Of a stretch of 64,000 nt of DNA, positions 51,438 through 61,554 are shown one piece after another. Origin of the DNA: Aquamicrobium sp. LC103 (lineage in GTDB: Bacteria; Pseudomonadota; Alphaproteobacteria; Rhizobiales; Rhizobiaceae). The number at the start of each line of letters is the position of its first letter. Positions within the stretch are counted from its first letter, which is position 1. Made by a program: the position numbers and the translations under genes. Below the pieces are notes generated by a model. The model made no database searches, had not been told where the DNA came from, and saw only the letters and a list, made by a program, of their open reading frames with translations. Where the stretch lies: positions 186,001 through 250,000 of the forward strand of contig NZ_LBCQ02000006.1 in the NCBI RefSeq assembly GCF_001014615.2. The letters run 5' to 3'.

Positions 51438-53555
51438 ATGAAGAAGCTCACCCTTGTCGCGGCGATGTCAGCATCGGCGCTGGCCATGTCGGTATCGGCG
51501 TCCTTTGCCGACTACACGTTGAACATTCTTCATATCAATGACTGGCACAGCCGGATCGAGTCCAACAACAAATTCGAATCGACCTGTTCCTCCGAGGAGG
51601 AGGAAAAGGGCGAATGCATCGGCGGCGCGGCGCGCCTGGTCACCGCGATCGCCGACCGGCGCAAGGCGCTCGAAGGCGAGAACGTGCTGCTTCTCAACGG
51701 CGGCGACAATTTCCAGGGGTCGCTCTTCTATTCGACCTACAAGGGCGCGGTGGAGGCCGAATTCCTCAACCTGATGAAGTTCGACGCCATGACCGTCGGC
51801 AATCACGAATTCGACGACGGCGAGGACGCGCTGGTGCCGTTCCTGGAAAAGATCGAGTTTCCCGTTCTCAGCGCCAATGTGCATCCCGACGCGCAATCCA
51901 AGGTCGGCGACAGGATCAGGCCGTCGATCGTTCTCGAGGTCGGCGGGGAGAAGATCGGCATCATCGGCGCCGTTACCACGGACACGCCGGAGGTCGCTTC
52001 TCCGGGCCCGCACATCGCGATCGAGGATGACATCAAGAACATCACCGCAGAAGTGGAGAAGCTCACCGCCGAGGGCGTCAACAAGATCATCGCTCTGACC
52101 CATGTCGGCTATGTTCGCGACATGGAGATGATCGCCAAGATCCCGGGCGTGGACGTGGTGGTCGGCGGTCATTCCCATTCGCTCCTGTCGAACACCGACG
52201 ACAAGGCCGAGGGGCCCTACCCGACGATGATCGACAACCCCGAAGGCTACAAGGTGCCGGTCACGCAGGCGGCCTCCTATTCGAAATATCTCGGCGAGTT
52301 CAAGGTGACCTTCGACGACGACGGCGTCGTCAAGGAGGCCAAGGGCGATCCGCTCTATCTCGACAATTCGATCGAACCCGACCCGGCGGTGCTTGCGCGC
52401 GTCGCCGAACTCGGCGCGCCGATCGAGGAGATGAAGAAGAAGGAAATCTCCGAGACGACCGCCGTGATCGACGGCAGCCGCGAAACCTGCCGCGCCAAGG
52501 AATGCGAGATGGGCAACCTCATCTCCGACGCGATCCTCGACCGCGTGAAGGGACAGGGCATCAGCATCGCCTTCCAGAACGGCGGCGGCATCCGCGCCTC
52601 GATCGACCAGGGCGTGATCATCATGGGCGAGGTGCTCACCGTCCTGCCGTTCCAGAACACGCTGGCCACGTTCCAGCTTTCGGGCAAGGACATCGTCGCC
52701 TCGATCGAGGCCGGACTCAGCGAGATAGAGGAAGGCAAGGGCAAGTTCCCGCAGGTCGCCGGCGTGAAATACACCTTCGACAAGTCGGTGGCTCCGAACC
52801 AGGGCCGGGTAAAGTCGGTGGAGGTCGAGGACAACGGCAATTGGGTGCCGATCGATCCGGAAAAGGTCTACGGCGTCGTGACCAACAATTTCGTGCGCGG
52901 CGGCGGCGACGGCTACGAAATCTTCGCGAACAACGCCCAGAACGCCTATGATTACGGTCCGGGACTGGAACAGGTCGTCGCCGACTATCTCGCGGCCAAC
53001 CGCCCCTACACGCCCAAGCTCGACGGGCGCGTCACCGAGGTGAGCGCCGCTGCCGCCGCTGGCGAAGACAGCTCGCAACCGGTCCCGGCCGAGGCGCCGA
53101 CGGGAGCGGCCCCGCAAGCCCCGGCAGCGGGTGCACCGGCCGCGGGTGCACCGACAGGTGGCGATGCCGCACAGCCTGCGGCCTCCCCAACGGGAACGGA
53201 GCCCGCCGAGGGCACGCCGGCCGAGGCGGCGACACAAGCTCCGGCTTCAACCGAACAACCCGCCGCGGGTGAAACAGCCCCGCCGGCTCCCGCTGGCGAA
53301 ACCGCTCCCGCGCAAACCGAAGCGCCGGCCCAGCCGGCTCCGGCCGACACCCAGACCGCACAGTCCGAGCCAGCGGCAGATGCGGCGGGCGGCGAGCAGA
53401 GCCATGTGATCGCCCAGGGCGACACGCTCTGGGATCTGGCCGCGCGCTTCTACGGCGACGGCGCGAAATGGCGGACGATTTCCGAAGCCAATCCGGGACT
53501 GCGTCCGCGCCGCCTGCTGGTGGGTGAAACGCTGACCATCCCGCCGGCGAACTAG
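51438..53555 (+). CDS. Secreted 5'-nucleotidase with C-terminal LysM
   Basis: A 705-residue secreted metallophosphoesterase. A signal peptide (AAMSASALAMSVSASFA) precedes the calcineurin-like domain with HINDWHSRIE, NGGDNFQG and VGNHEFDDG (metal ligands), then the 5'-nucleotidase C-terminal domain (about 330-530, FQNGGGIRASID). A linker of about 115 residues of Ala/Pro/Glu/Thr and a LysM domain (about 655-704, VIAQGDTLWDLAARFYG) end it. LysM may hold it on the cell wall. It probably scavenges nucleotide phosphate. Confidence 0.93.
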   Translation: MKKLTLVAAMSASALAMSVSASFADYTLNILHINDWHSRIESNNKFESTCSSEEEEKGECIGGAARLVTAIADRRKALEGENVLLLNGGDNFQGSLFYSTYKGAVEAEFLNLMKFDAMTVGNHEFDDGEDALVPFLEKIEFPVLSANVHPDAQSKVGDRIRPSIVLEVGGEKIGIIGAVTTDTPEVASPGPHIAIEDDIKNITAEVEKLTAEGVNKIIALTHVGYVRDMEMIAKIPGVDVVVGGHSHSLLSNTDDKAEGPYPTMIDNPEGYKVPVTQAASYSKYLGEFKVTFDDDGVVKEAKGDPLYLDNSIEPDPAVLARVAELGAPIEEMKKKEISETTAVIDGSRETCRAKECEMGNLISDAILDRVKGQGISIAFQNGGGIRASIDQGVIIMGEVLTVLPFQNTLATFQLSGKDIVASIEAGLSEIEEGKGKFPQVAGVKYTFDKSVAPNQGRVKSVEVEDNGNWVPIDPEKVYGVVTNNFVRGGGDGYEIFANNAQNAYDYGPGLEQVVADYLAANRPYTPKLDGRVTEVSAAAAAGEDSSQPVPAEAPTGAAPQAPAAGAPAAGAPTGGDAAQPAASPTGTEPAEGTPAEAATQAPASTEQPAAGETAPPAPAGETAPAQTEAPAQPAPADTQTAQSEPAADAAGGEQSHVIAQGDTLWDLAARFYGDGAKWRTISEANPGLRPRRLLVGETLTIPPAN

Positions 53556-53577
53556 ACCCCGCGCATCCGCGCCGACG

Positions 53578-53612
53578 ATCCGCCCGGACACCACCCGGGC
53601 GGATTCGCTTTC
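53578..53612 (+). terminator. Probable terminator after the 5'-nucleotidase
   Basis: ATCCGCCCGG (53578-53587) pairs with CCGGGCGGAT (53595-53604), a perfect 10-bp stem 23 bases after the stop. The following TCGCTTTC is only partly T rich, so termination may be weak. Confidence 0.55.
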
Positions 53613-53690
53613 AAACGGGTGCGGCAAGCAGGCATATTGAAAACGGTCGCCACGGCATTAGTTTCCGGCCACGCCAAGGAGTGGTGACAC

Positions 53691-54755
53691 ATGAATTTTC
53701 GGGCAGCACTGGATATGAAAACCGCCAAGGCAATCGGCCCCCTGCCGGACGGTCACCCCAAGGTCAAGCAGGACAGGATCGGCGTTCTCCTCGTCAATCT
53801 CGGCACGCCGGACGGCACGGACTACAAGTCCATGTGGCGCTATCTCCGCGAATTCCTTTCAGACCCGCGCGTCATCGAGATGAACAAGGTGCTCTGGTAT
53901 CCGATCCTCTACGGTGCGGTGCTGACGACGCGACCTTCGAAATCGGGCGCGAACTACGCCAAGATCTGGAACCGCGAGAAGGACGAATCGCCCCTGCGCA
54001 CGATCACGCGGGCCCAGGCGGAGAAGCTTGCCGCAGCGCTTGCCGACGATCATCGGCTCGTCGTGGAATGGGGAATGCGCTACGGCAATCCGTCGATCGC
54101 CGGCGCAGTCGACAGTCTCATGGCGCAAGGCTGCGATCGCATCGTCATGCTCCCGCTCTATCCGCAGTTTTCGGCGACGACGACGGCGACGGCGAACGAC
54201 CAGCTCTATCGCGCACTGATGAAGATCAGAAACATGCCGACGGTGCGTTCGGTGCCGCCCTACTACGACGAGCCGGTCTATATCGACGCGCTCGCGCGCT
54301 CGATCGAGACGCATCTTTCCAAGCTCGACTTCGAGCCCGAAGTGGTCATCGCCTCCTATCACGGCATTCCCAAGGTCTATTTCGAGCGCGGCGACCCCTA
54401 TCACTGCCATTGCCAGAAGACGACGCGGCTGCTGCGCGAACGCCTCGGCTGGGACGAGAACAAGCTGATCACCTGTTTCCAATCGCGCTTCGGCGCGCAG
54501 GAATGGCTTCAGCCTTACGCCGACAAGACGGTCGAAAAGCTCGCCAGGGAAGGCGTGAAGTCGATCGCGGTGCTCAATCCGGGCTTTTCCGCCGACTGCA
54601 TCGAGACGCTCGAGGAGATCGCCCAGGAGGCGGCCGAGATTTTCAAGCATGCCGGCGGCGAGAATTTCGCGCATATCCCCTGCCTGAACGACAGCGAGGA
54701 CGGCATGCTCGTCATCGAAACGCTGGTGCGTCGGGAACTCTCCGGCTGGATCTGA
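53691..54755 (+). CDS. hemH: Ferrochelatase
   Basis: A 354-residue ferrochelatase, inserting iron into protoporphyrin IX. LLVNLGTPDGTDYKS, the catalytic His in VIASYHGIPKVYFERGDPY, and PGFSADCIETLEEI (Glu/metal site) are present. The ATG at 53691 follows AGGAGTGG. It is separate from other heme genes. Confidence 0.96.
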   Translation: MNFRAALDMKTAKAIGPLPDGHPKVKQDRIGVLLVNLGTPDGTDYKSMWRYLREFLSDPRVIEMNKVLWYPILYGAVLTTRPSKSGANYAKIWNREKDESPLRTITRAQAEKLAAALADDHRLVVEWGMRYGNPSIAGAVDSLMAQGCDRIVMLPLYPQFSATTTATANDQLYRALMKIRNMPTVRSVPPYYDEPVYIDALARSIETHLSKLDFEPEVVIASYHGIPKVYFERGDPYHCHCQKTTRLLRERLGWDENKLITCFQSRFGAQEWLQPYADKTVEKLAREGVKSIAVLNPGFSADCIETLEEIAQEAAEIFKHAGGENFAHIPCLNDSEDGMLVIETLVRRELSGWI

Positions 54756-54930
54756 GCGGTGCGTGTGCAAGCCGCGTCACCGTTTTCAACCGAGCCAACG
54801 GTTGATTACCGGTAGTTGCATGCTTCTCGGCAATTGCGCGCGGCGGCGATCGACCTTAAGTCTTTTGTGGCAGCTTGCGCCGGATCTTCGGCCGCGGGCA
54901 CCATCCAAACGCGGGTCCTAGGAGCAAGCC

Positions 54931-55878
54931 ATGCCGTTTTCCGGTTTCGACATCCTCATCCTGGTGCTGGTCGTCTTTGTCCTGCTCCTCATCTTCGCGG
55001 GCATCAAAACGATACCCCAGGGCTTCAACTACACCGTCGAGCGGTTCGGCAAATACACCCGCACGCTCAGCCCCGGCCTGAACCTCATCATCCCGTTCAT
55101 CGACCGCATCGGCGCGCGGATGAACATGATGGAACAGGTGCTCGACGTGCCGACCCAGGAAGTCATCACGCGCGACAACGCCATCGTCGCCGTCGACGGC
55201 GTCGCCTTCTACCAGGTGCTCAATGCGCCGCAGGCCGCTTACCAGGTTTCCGGACTGCAGAACGCCATCCTCAACCTGACCATGACCAACATTCGCTCCG
55301 TCATGGGCTCCATGGACCTCGACGAGCTTCTTTCAAACCGCGACGCGATCAACGACCGGCTGCTCCGGATCGTCGACGAAGCGGCGAGCCCCTGGGGCAT
55401 CAAGATGACGCGCGTTGAGATCAAGGACATCAATCCGCCGGCGAACCTGGTGGAATCCATGGCCCGCCAGATGATGGCCGAACGCAACAAGCGCGCGCAG
55501 ATCCTCGAGGCCGAAGGGCTCAAGCAGGCCCAGGTGCTGGAGGCGGAGGGCCGCAGGGAAGCCGCCTTCCGCGACGCTGAGGCGCGCGAGCGCGCCGCCG
55601 AAGCCGAAGCGCGCGCCACCCAGGTCGTGTCCGAGGCGATCGCCAAGGGCGACGTGCAGGCAATCAATTACTTCGTGGCGCAGAAATACACGGAAGCCAT
55701 GGCCAAGATCGGTTCCGCCAACAACAGCAAGGTCGTTCTGATGCCCATAGAGGCGTCCTCGCTGATCGGCTCGCTCGGCGGCATCGGCGCGATCGCGAAG
55801 GAAGTGTTCAATGGCGAGCAGCCGGCACCGGCGCAGCGACGCTCCACTTCCCGTCCGCCGGTCACGCGCTCCGAATGA
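54931..55878 (+). CDS. Stomatin/prohibitin-family membrane protein (QmcA-like)
   Basis: A 315-residue SPFH/band 7 protein. An N-terminal span ([18 protein letters not shown]) is followed by the SPFH core ([24 protein letters not shown], to about residue 190) and a charged coiled coil (about 190-240, [18 protein letters not shown]). It pairs with the NfeD gene 15 bases downstream, the standard partnership of these families. It likely forms membrane microdomain scaffolds. Confidence 0.95.
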   Translation: MPFSGFDILILVLVVFVLLLIFAGIKTIPQGFNYTVERFGKYTRTLSPGLNLIIPFIDRIGARMNMMEQVLDVPTQEVITRDNAIVAVDGVAFYQVLNAPQAAYQVSGLQNAILNLTMTNIRSVMGSMDLDELLSNRDAINDRLLRIVDEAASPWGIKMTRVEIKDINPPANLVESMARQMMAERNKRAQILEAEGLKQAQVLEAEGRREAAFRDAEARERAAEAEARATQVVSEAIAKGDVQAINYFVAQKYTEAMAKIGSANNSKVVLMPIEASSLIGSLGGIGAIAKEVFNGEQPAPAQRRSTSRPPVTRSE

Positions 55879-55893
55879 TCGCGAGGTGACGTC

Positions 55894-56355
55894 ATGATCG
55901 CCAACCTCATCGCGGAACTCGGCCCCTGGAACTGGATGGTTCTGGGCTTCGTGCTTCTCGCGCTGGAAATCCTGGCGCCGGGCGTGTTCCTCTTGTGGAT
56001 CGGCATCGCCGCGGTCCTCACCGGCACATTGTCGCTGCAGCTCTGGGACGCCGGCTTCTGGACGTGGCAGGTCCAGGTGCTCGTCTTCCTCGCCCTTTCG
56101 CTGGTCTCCGTCGTGGTGGGCAAGAGGCTGATCGGCAACAGCCGGAACGAAAACAGCGACGAACCCCTCCTTAACCGCCGCGGCCAGCAATTGATCGGCC
56201 GCACGGCGACGCTCGAGGAAGCGATCCGCGACGGACACGGGCGCATCCGCGTCGGCGATACGCTGTGGCGCGTCACCGGTCCCGACCTGCCCACCGGCGC
56301 GCGCGTGCGCGTGGTCGAGGCGAAGGGCGGCGATCTGACGGTGGAGCCCCTATGA
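55894..56355 (+). CDS. NfeD-family membrane protein, short form
   Basis: A 153-residue short NfeD: two to three membrane spans (about 12-75, LGFVLLALEILAPGVFLLWIG) and a C-terminal OB-like domain with IGRTATLEEAIRDGHGRIRVGDTLWRVTGPDLPTGARVRV. It lacks the ClpP-like protease part of long NfeD. Co-transcribed with the stomatin gene; they probably act together. Confidence 0.95.
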   Translation: MIANLIAELGPWNWMVLGFVLLALEILAPGVFLLWIGIAAVLTGTLSLQLWDAGFWTWQVQVLVFLALSLVSVVVGKRLIGNSRNENSDEPLLNRRGQQLIGRTATLEEAIRDGHGRIRVGDTLWRVTGPDLPTGARVRVVEAKGGDLTVEPL

Positions 56356-56384
56356 AGGGTTCATCGAAGGGTACGGCCTGAGGC

Positions 56385-57365
56385 TCAGGCCGCGCCGATC
56401 CGCAGCAGATCGTGCAGATGGACGATACCGACGGGCTTGCCGCCTTCCACCACCATCAAGGTGGTGATCGAGGACGAGTTGATCATCTGCAGCACCGCAG
56501 CGGCCAGCGTGTCCGGCTGCACGGCCTTCGGACCCTTCGTCATCACCTCATCGACCGTCATCGAGAGTATGTCGGCATCCATGTGCCGGCGCAGGTCGCC
56601 ATCGGTGATGATCCCGACCAGCGCGCCGTCCTCATCGGTGATGCCGACGCAACCGAAGCCCTTGCGCGAGATTTCGAGGATCGCCTGACGCATGCCGGTC
56701 CCGGTCGTAACCAGCGGCATCCGCTCGCCGGCATGCATGATCTCGCTTACCTTGACGAGGCTGGCGCCCAGCTTCCCGCCCGGATGAAAAACGCGGAAAT
56801 GATCGCGCGTGAAGCCGCGCGCTTCCAGAAGCGCGATAGCCAGCGCGTCGCCGAGCACGAGCTGCATCAGCGTCGAGGTGGTGGGCGCCAGCCCGTGCGG
56901 GCAGGCTTCCTGCGCCTTGGGCAGTCCGAGCACGACCGTCGCCTCGCGGGCGAGCGCCGATTCCACCCCGGACGTGATGGCGATCAGCGGAATGGCAAAA
57001 CGCCGCGCATAGTTGACGATGCCCTTCAGCTCCGAGGTCTCGCCCGACCATGAGAGCGCTATCACGATGTCGTCGCGGGCGATCATGCCGAGATCGCCGT
57101 GAACGGCCTCGGCGGGATGCACGAAGAAGGCCGGCGTGCCGGTCGACGCCAGCGTCGCGGCGATCTTGGTGCCGATATGTCCACTCTTGCCGACGCCGGT
57201 GACGATCGCGCGCCCCGAAAGATCGGCGAGCAAGGCGACCGCGTCGGCGAACGGCGCCGCCAGGCCGTCCTCGAGCGCGCCTGTCAGCGCCGCCAGCCCG
57301 GCCATTTCGGTGTTGAGCGTTCTCAGACCCGAGGCTATCGCAGCCTTCCTGTCCAGCGGCTTCAT
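56385..57365 (-). CDS. kdsD: Arabinose-5-phosphate isomerase KdsD/KpsF
   Basis: A 326-residue sugar isomerase producing arabinose 5-phosphate for KDO in lipopolysaccharide. The SIS domain (about 40-175) has VTGVGKSGHIGTKIAATL and SWSGETSELK, and two CBS domains follow (about 205-325, ISRKGFGCVGITDEDGALVGIITDGDLRRHM). ATG 57365 has AAGGACC upstream, preferred to an earlier start. Complete. Confidence 0.94.
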   Translation of the reverse strand: MKPLDRKAAIASGLRTLNTEMAGLAALTGALEDGLAAPFADAVALLADLSGRAIVTGVGKSGHIGTKIAATLASTGTPAFFVHPAEAVHGDLGMIARDDIVIALSWSGETSELKGIVNYARRFAIPLIAITSGVESALAREATVVLGLPKAQEACPHGLAPTTSTLMQLVLGDALAIALLEARGFTRDHFRVFHPGGKLGASLVKVSEIMHAGERMPLVTTGTGMRQAILEISRKGFGCVGITDEDGALVGIITDGDLRRHMDADILSMTVDEVMTKGPKAVQPDTLAAAVLQMINSSSITTLMVVEGGKPVGIVHLHDLLRIGAA

Positions 57366-57546
57366 CTTGGTCCTTTCGAGCATGCGGAAGCGATTACCCC
57401 TTATCGCCCGCCCTGTCCAATATTGAGTAGCCACATTTCGTGCCTGCGAGCAGGATCGCGCCAATTGCTCAACCATCCGTTAACCATCGCGATTTACGGT
57501 TCGGTAGGGTTTTGCGCGCTTCGCGCATTTCTTCGATTGGGCGGCG

Positions 57547-59208
57547 ATGTCAACTTTCAGGCTGCAAGGAAAAATCCTGTCGCGCGGGGCAAGCGTGCTC
57601 GCCGTGCTGGCATACGCCGGCTCGGCATGGCTTTTGTCGGGTACGCCAGTGGCTGCCCAACAAGTCGGCGGATTGCGCGGCGAGGTCCGCGAGGAGAGCG
57701 TCAACGGCGCGCTGCTCGGGGAAGGCCGGGCGGCGGGCGCGGCGCAGGCACAGCCTGATGCGGGGTTCGATCCGCCTCCTTACGTTCCCGACGTCGGCGA
57801 CGCCGAAACGATGGCCGATTCCGGACTTTCGGAGGACGGCATCGTGCCGCCGATCCCCTCGCCTTCCGCGGCCGCGCGCACGGAGGAGCGTCGCCGCGAC
57901 CTCCAGCGGCCGGATCGCAGTGCTGCTCGACGCGTCCCGTCCGACGAGGATGTGACGACCGCCACGGTCCCCGAACCCAGGGTGGACAGTCTCGACGAGA
58001 ACAGAAACCGCCGCGCCCCACCCGAAAACGACCGTGTCTCCGCGATCGAGGCCCTCCCCCGCACGCGTGAGGAGAACCCTTACGCGCCGCTCGGCCTGCG
58101 CCTGGGCAGCTTCATCGTCACCACGAGGGCGGACCAGGGTCTCGGCTGGACCTCGAACGCCAATTCCAGCCCGAACGGCGATTCCGCCGTCTTCTCGGAG
58201 ACCGGCCTGCGGCTCAACGCCGTCTCCGACTGGTCACGCCATGCCGCCACGCTCGACGCCTACGGCACGTTCCGCAAATCGATTTCCGGCGGCGATATCC
58301 GCGAGCCGGAAGGCGGCATAAGCGGCAATCTCAGGCTGGACCTCGTCGACGGCTACTCGGCCACCGCCGCCGCCGGCTACCTCGTGCGCCCGGAATCGGC
58401 CTCCTCGCCCTTCTTCATCGAGGACACGGTCTCGCGTCCGGACCGCCATACGTTGACCGGCAGCCTCGGATTGGCAAAGGACGCCGGCAAGCTTCGCCTG
58501 GCAGCCACCGGCGACGTGGTGCGCGACATCTATGGCGACGCCGAACTTTCCGGGGGCGGGCATCTGCCGCAGGACGACCGCAACTCCACGCTCGCCACGG
58601 TGAAGCTTCGCGGCGGCTACAACATCTCCCCCGCCCTCACGCCGTTCCTGGAAGGCGAGGTCGGACGGCGCATCTATGACGAGGAATTCGACCAGGCAGG
58701 CTATGAGCGCTCGGCGGACAGGCTGGGCTTGCGCGCCGGCCTCGAATTCGACCGCACGGAAAAGTTCCGGGGCGAGATTTCCGCCGGCTGGCTGAGCGAA
58801 AGCCCTGACGACGATCGGCTGGAAACGATCTCCGGGCTTTCAGTGGCCGGCAACGTCTCCTGGTCGCCGGTGCGCGGAACAACCGTCGCGCTTTCCGGCG
58901 CCACCTATATCGAGGGCTCCGGCACCCCGGGCGAATCCGGCTCCATCCTCTACTCCGCCAATCTGGCGTTGACGCGCGAGCTGCGGGCCAACCTGACCGG
59001 AACCGCGCTGCTCGGCCTCGACTGGCGTGATTACTCCAGCTCGGACATTGAGGAACTCACGATCCGCAGCGAAGCCAGCCTGACATGGTGGCTGAACCGC
59101 TACGCCGGAATAACCGGCAGGGCACGCTATGAAACCCTGCGCAGCGACCTGCCCGATCGCGAATACGATGCCGGCAGCGTCTATCTCGGGATGACGCTGC
59201 AGCGATAA
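57547..59208 (+). CDS. Outer membrane beta-barrel protein
   Basis: A 553-residue secreted protein. A signal peptide with a long basic start (about 1-37, SVLAVLAYAGSAWLL) leads to a disordered Pro/Arg/Glu-rich part (about 40-180), then beta-strand repeats with alternating hydrophobic and polar residues (about 185-553), ending in YLGMTLQR; a terminal aromatic is absent, though Tyr lies seven residues in. It fits the BBP2_2/VpsD-like barrel family. Function is unknown; surface polysaccharide transport is possible. Confidence 0.82.
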   Translation: MSTFRLQGKILSRGASVLAVLAYAGSAWLLSGTPVAAQQVGGLRGEVREESVNGALLGEGRAAGAAQAQPDAGFDPPPYVPDVGDAETMADSGLSEDGIVPPIPSPSAAARTEERRRDLQRPDRSAARRVPSDEDVTTATVPEPRVDSLDENRNRRAPPENDRVSAIEALPRTREENPYAPLGLRLGSFIVTTRADQGLGWTSNANSSPNGDSAVFSETGLRLNAVSDWSRHAATLDAYGTFRKSISGGDIREPEGGISGNLRLDLVDGYSATAAAGYLVRPESASSPFFIEDTVSRPDRHTLTGSLGLAKDAGKLRLAATGDVVRDIYGDAELSGGGHLPQDDRNSTLATVKLRGGYNISPALTPFLEGEVGRRIYDEEFDQAGYERSADRLGLRAGLEFDRTEKFRGEISAGWLSESPDDDRLETISGLSVAGNVSWSPVRGTTVALSGATYIEGSGTPGESGSILYSANLALTRELRANLTGTALLGLDWRDYSSSDIEELTIRSEASLTWWLNRYAGITGRARYETLRSDLPDREYDAGSVYLGMTLQR

Positions 59209-59221
59209 CAGCGTTTCGCCT

Positions 59222-60100
59222 TCAGCCCGGACGGCTGAGCAGCCTGTCGATGACGCCGATGACAGTCTTTCTCATGTCCGGGCGGTCGAGCGCGAAGGAG
59301 AGGTTCGCTTCGACGAAGCCTTCCGGCGAACCGCAATCGTAGGTCTCGCCGCGGAAGTGATAGCCATAGAGGTCCTGCTCCTTGCCGAGCTTGATCATCG
59401 CGTCGGTAAGCTGGATCTCGTTGCCCGCACCGCGCTCCTGGTTTTCGAGGATCGCGAATATTTCCGGCTGCAGGATATAGCGGCCGTTTATGTAGAAGTT
59501 GGAAGGTGCCGTGCCCTTGGCCGGCTTTTCCACCATCTGCGTGATCTCGAAACCGGTGTGGGTGTCCGCGCCCTTGCCGACGATGCCGTATTTGTGCGCC
59601 TCCTCGGGCGCGCACTCCTGCACCGCGATGATGTTGTTGCCGGTGTGCTCGTAGAGCTCGACCATGCCCGCCAGGCAGCTTTTCCAGGAACGCATGATCA
59701 TGTCCGGCAGAAGCAGCGCGAAGGGTTCGTCGCCGACCAGGTCGCGCGCGCACCAAACCGCATGGCCCAGCCCGAGCGGCACCTGCTGGCGCGTGAAGCT
59801 CGTCTGCCCCGGCGCCGGCTGCATGCCGACCAGCCGGTCGAGCTGCTCCTTCTTGCCGCGCTGCGAGAGCGTGTCGTAGAGCTCGAACTGAACGTCGAAA
59901 TGATCCTCGATCACCGCCTTGTTGCGGCCGGTGACGAAGATGAAATGCTCTATGCCGGCCTCCCGCGCCTCGTCGACGACATACTGGATGACCGGCCTGT
60001 CCACCACGGTCAGCATCTCCTTGGGGATCGCCTTGGTGGCGGGCAGGAAGCGTGTGCCGAGACCGGCAACGGGAAATACGGCTTTGCGAACTTTTCTCAT
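59222..60100 (-). CDS. galU: UTP-glucose-1-phosphate uridylyltransferase
   Basis: A 292-residue nucleotidyltransferase making UDP-glucose for exopolysaccharide and envelope sugars. [22 protein letters not shown] is the nucleotide-binding signature and [12 protein letters not shown] the substrate site. Complete length. It is tail to tail with the beta-barrel gene, 13 bases apart. Confidence 0.96.
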   Translation of the reverse strand: MRKVRKAVFPVAGLGTRFLPATKAIPKEMLTVVDRPVIQYVVDEAREAGIEHFIFVTGRNKAVIEDHFDVQFELYDTLSQRGKKEQLDRLVGMQPAPGQTSFTRQQVPLGLGHAVWCARDLVGDEPFALLLPDMIMRSWKSCLAGMVELYEHTGNNIIAVQECAPEEAHKYGIVGKGADTHTGFEITQMVEKPAKGTAPSNFYINGRYILQPEIFAILENQERGAGNEIQLTDAMIKLGKEQDLYGYHFRGETYDCGSPEGFVEANLSFALDRPDMRKTVIGVIDRLLSRPG

Positions 60101-60289
60101 TTTCAGGTCACGATCCGAAAAATCAGGAAGCGGAAATCCACCGGATATAGGCCGGGCGGCGTTGAGGAAGTTTAAATCACCCGGTGGCCGGTTCCCCTTC
60201 TATGTTTTTTTGCCATGGCGAAGTCTATGGTAAACTTTTTCCTAACCGCAATCATGGATGCTGGTTCCCGGTAAGGAAAGGAGGCAACG

Positions 60290-61513
60290 ATGTTTGTTGG
60301 CGATACCGCGAGGCGCATCTTCGGGTTCCTGAGGGTTGCGGGACTGTCACTGGCCATGGCGCTGCCCGCGACGTCGGCACTGGCCGATGCCGGTTTCCAG
60401 CGCTGGGTTTCGGAATTCAGGGGCGTTGCCGCGCAGAGTGGCATTTCCCGCGCCACCTTCGACCGGGCATTCAGGAACGTGACCGCGCCGGATCCGGAAG
60501 TGCTTGAAAAAGCACGTTATCAGCCGGAGTTCACGGCGCCTGTCTGGGACTATTTCGACAACCGGGTCAACGAACATTCGATTGCGGTCGGGCGCCAGAT
60601 GGCGCGCCAGTGGAAGCCGTGGCTCGACAGGATCGAGCGCGCCTATGGCGTCGACCGGCATATCCTGCTCGCCATCTGGTCGATGGAATCGAACTACGGC
60701 GAGGTCCTGAAGAATCAGGACATCATGCGCAATGTCGTGCGCTCGCTCGCCACGCTCGCCTATGCTGATTCGCGCCGGGCCAAGTTCGGCCGCCAGCAAC
60801 TGCTCGCCGCGTTGAAGATCCTGCAGAGCGGCGACATCGACGAATCCCACCTCACCGGCTCCTGGGCCGGCGCCATGGGCCACACCCAGTTCATTCCGAC
60901 GAGCTATCTCGCCTACGCCGTCGATGCCGACGGCAACGGCAGGCGCGACATCTGGAACTCGGTGCCCGACGCCCTGGCGACGGCCGCCAATCTCCTGCGC
61001 AAGAATGGCTGGCAGTCAGGCCGCACCTGGGGCTACGAAGTGTCGCTGCCGGCGGGACGCAAATTCCCCGGCGGCTCGATGTCGCTCGGCAAATGGCAAT
61101 CGATCGGCGTGGTCCGCGCGCGCAACAAGCCCTTCCCGTCGAACGACAATGCCGAATTGAAGGTTCTCGACGGGCGCGAGGGACCGGCATTCCTGATGAC
61201 GAAGAATTTCTTCGTGCTCAAGCGCTACAACAATTCGGACCGCTACGCGCTCGCCGTCGGCCTGCTTGCCGACGAAATCGCCGGCCATGGCGGCCTGGTG
61301 CGGGACTGGAACCGGCCGTTCACGCGACTTTCCTTCCAGGAGACCCAGGAACTGCAGCAGCGGCTTACTGCTCATGGCTATTATGACGGGAAAATTGATG
61401 GCAAGATCGGACAAGGGTCGCGGGCTGCCATCAAGGCGTTCCAGGCCCGGGCGGGCATCGCGCAGGATGGGCATCCGAGCAGGGAGGTATTGAACGTCCT
61501 GCGCGGCCGCTGA
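60290..61513 (+). CDS. Lytic murein transglycosylase, MltB type, with PG-binding domain
   Basis: A 407-residue MltB-family enzyme. A signal peptide (about 1-35, LSLAMALPATSALA) is present; there is no lipobox. The catalytic Glu133 lies in AIWSMESNYGEV; MGHTQFIPTSYL and DADGNGRRDIWNS follow. A PG_binding_1 domain (about 345-405) ends it. The AAGGAGG site before ATG 60290 is strong. It is likely periplasmic and cleaves the glycan. Confidence 0.95.
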   Translation: MFVGDTARRIFGFLRVAGLSLAMALPATSALADAGFQRWVSEFRGVAAQSGISRATFDRAFRNVTAPDPEVLEKARYQPEFTAPVWDYFDNRVNEHSIAVGRQMARQWKPWLDRIERAYGVDRHILLAIWSMESNYGEVLKNQDIMRNVVRSLATLAYADSRRAKFGRQQLLAALKILQSGDIDESHLTGSWAGAMGHTQFIPTSYLAYAVDADGNGRRDIWNSVPDALATAANLLRKNGWQSGRTWGYEVSLPAGRKFPGGSMSLGKWQSIGVVRARNKPFPSNDNAELKVLDGREGPAFLMTKNFFVLKRYNNSDRYALAVGLLADEIAGHGGLVRDWNRPFTRLSFQETQELQQRLTAHGYYDGKIDGKIGQGSRAAIKAFQARAGIAQDGHPSREVLNVLRGR

Positions 61514-61554
61514 GATTCGCGGGTCTCGCCGATTGTGTTTGAGTTCGGGAGGCA

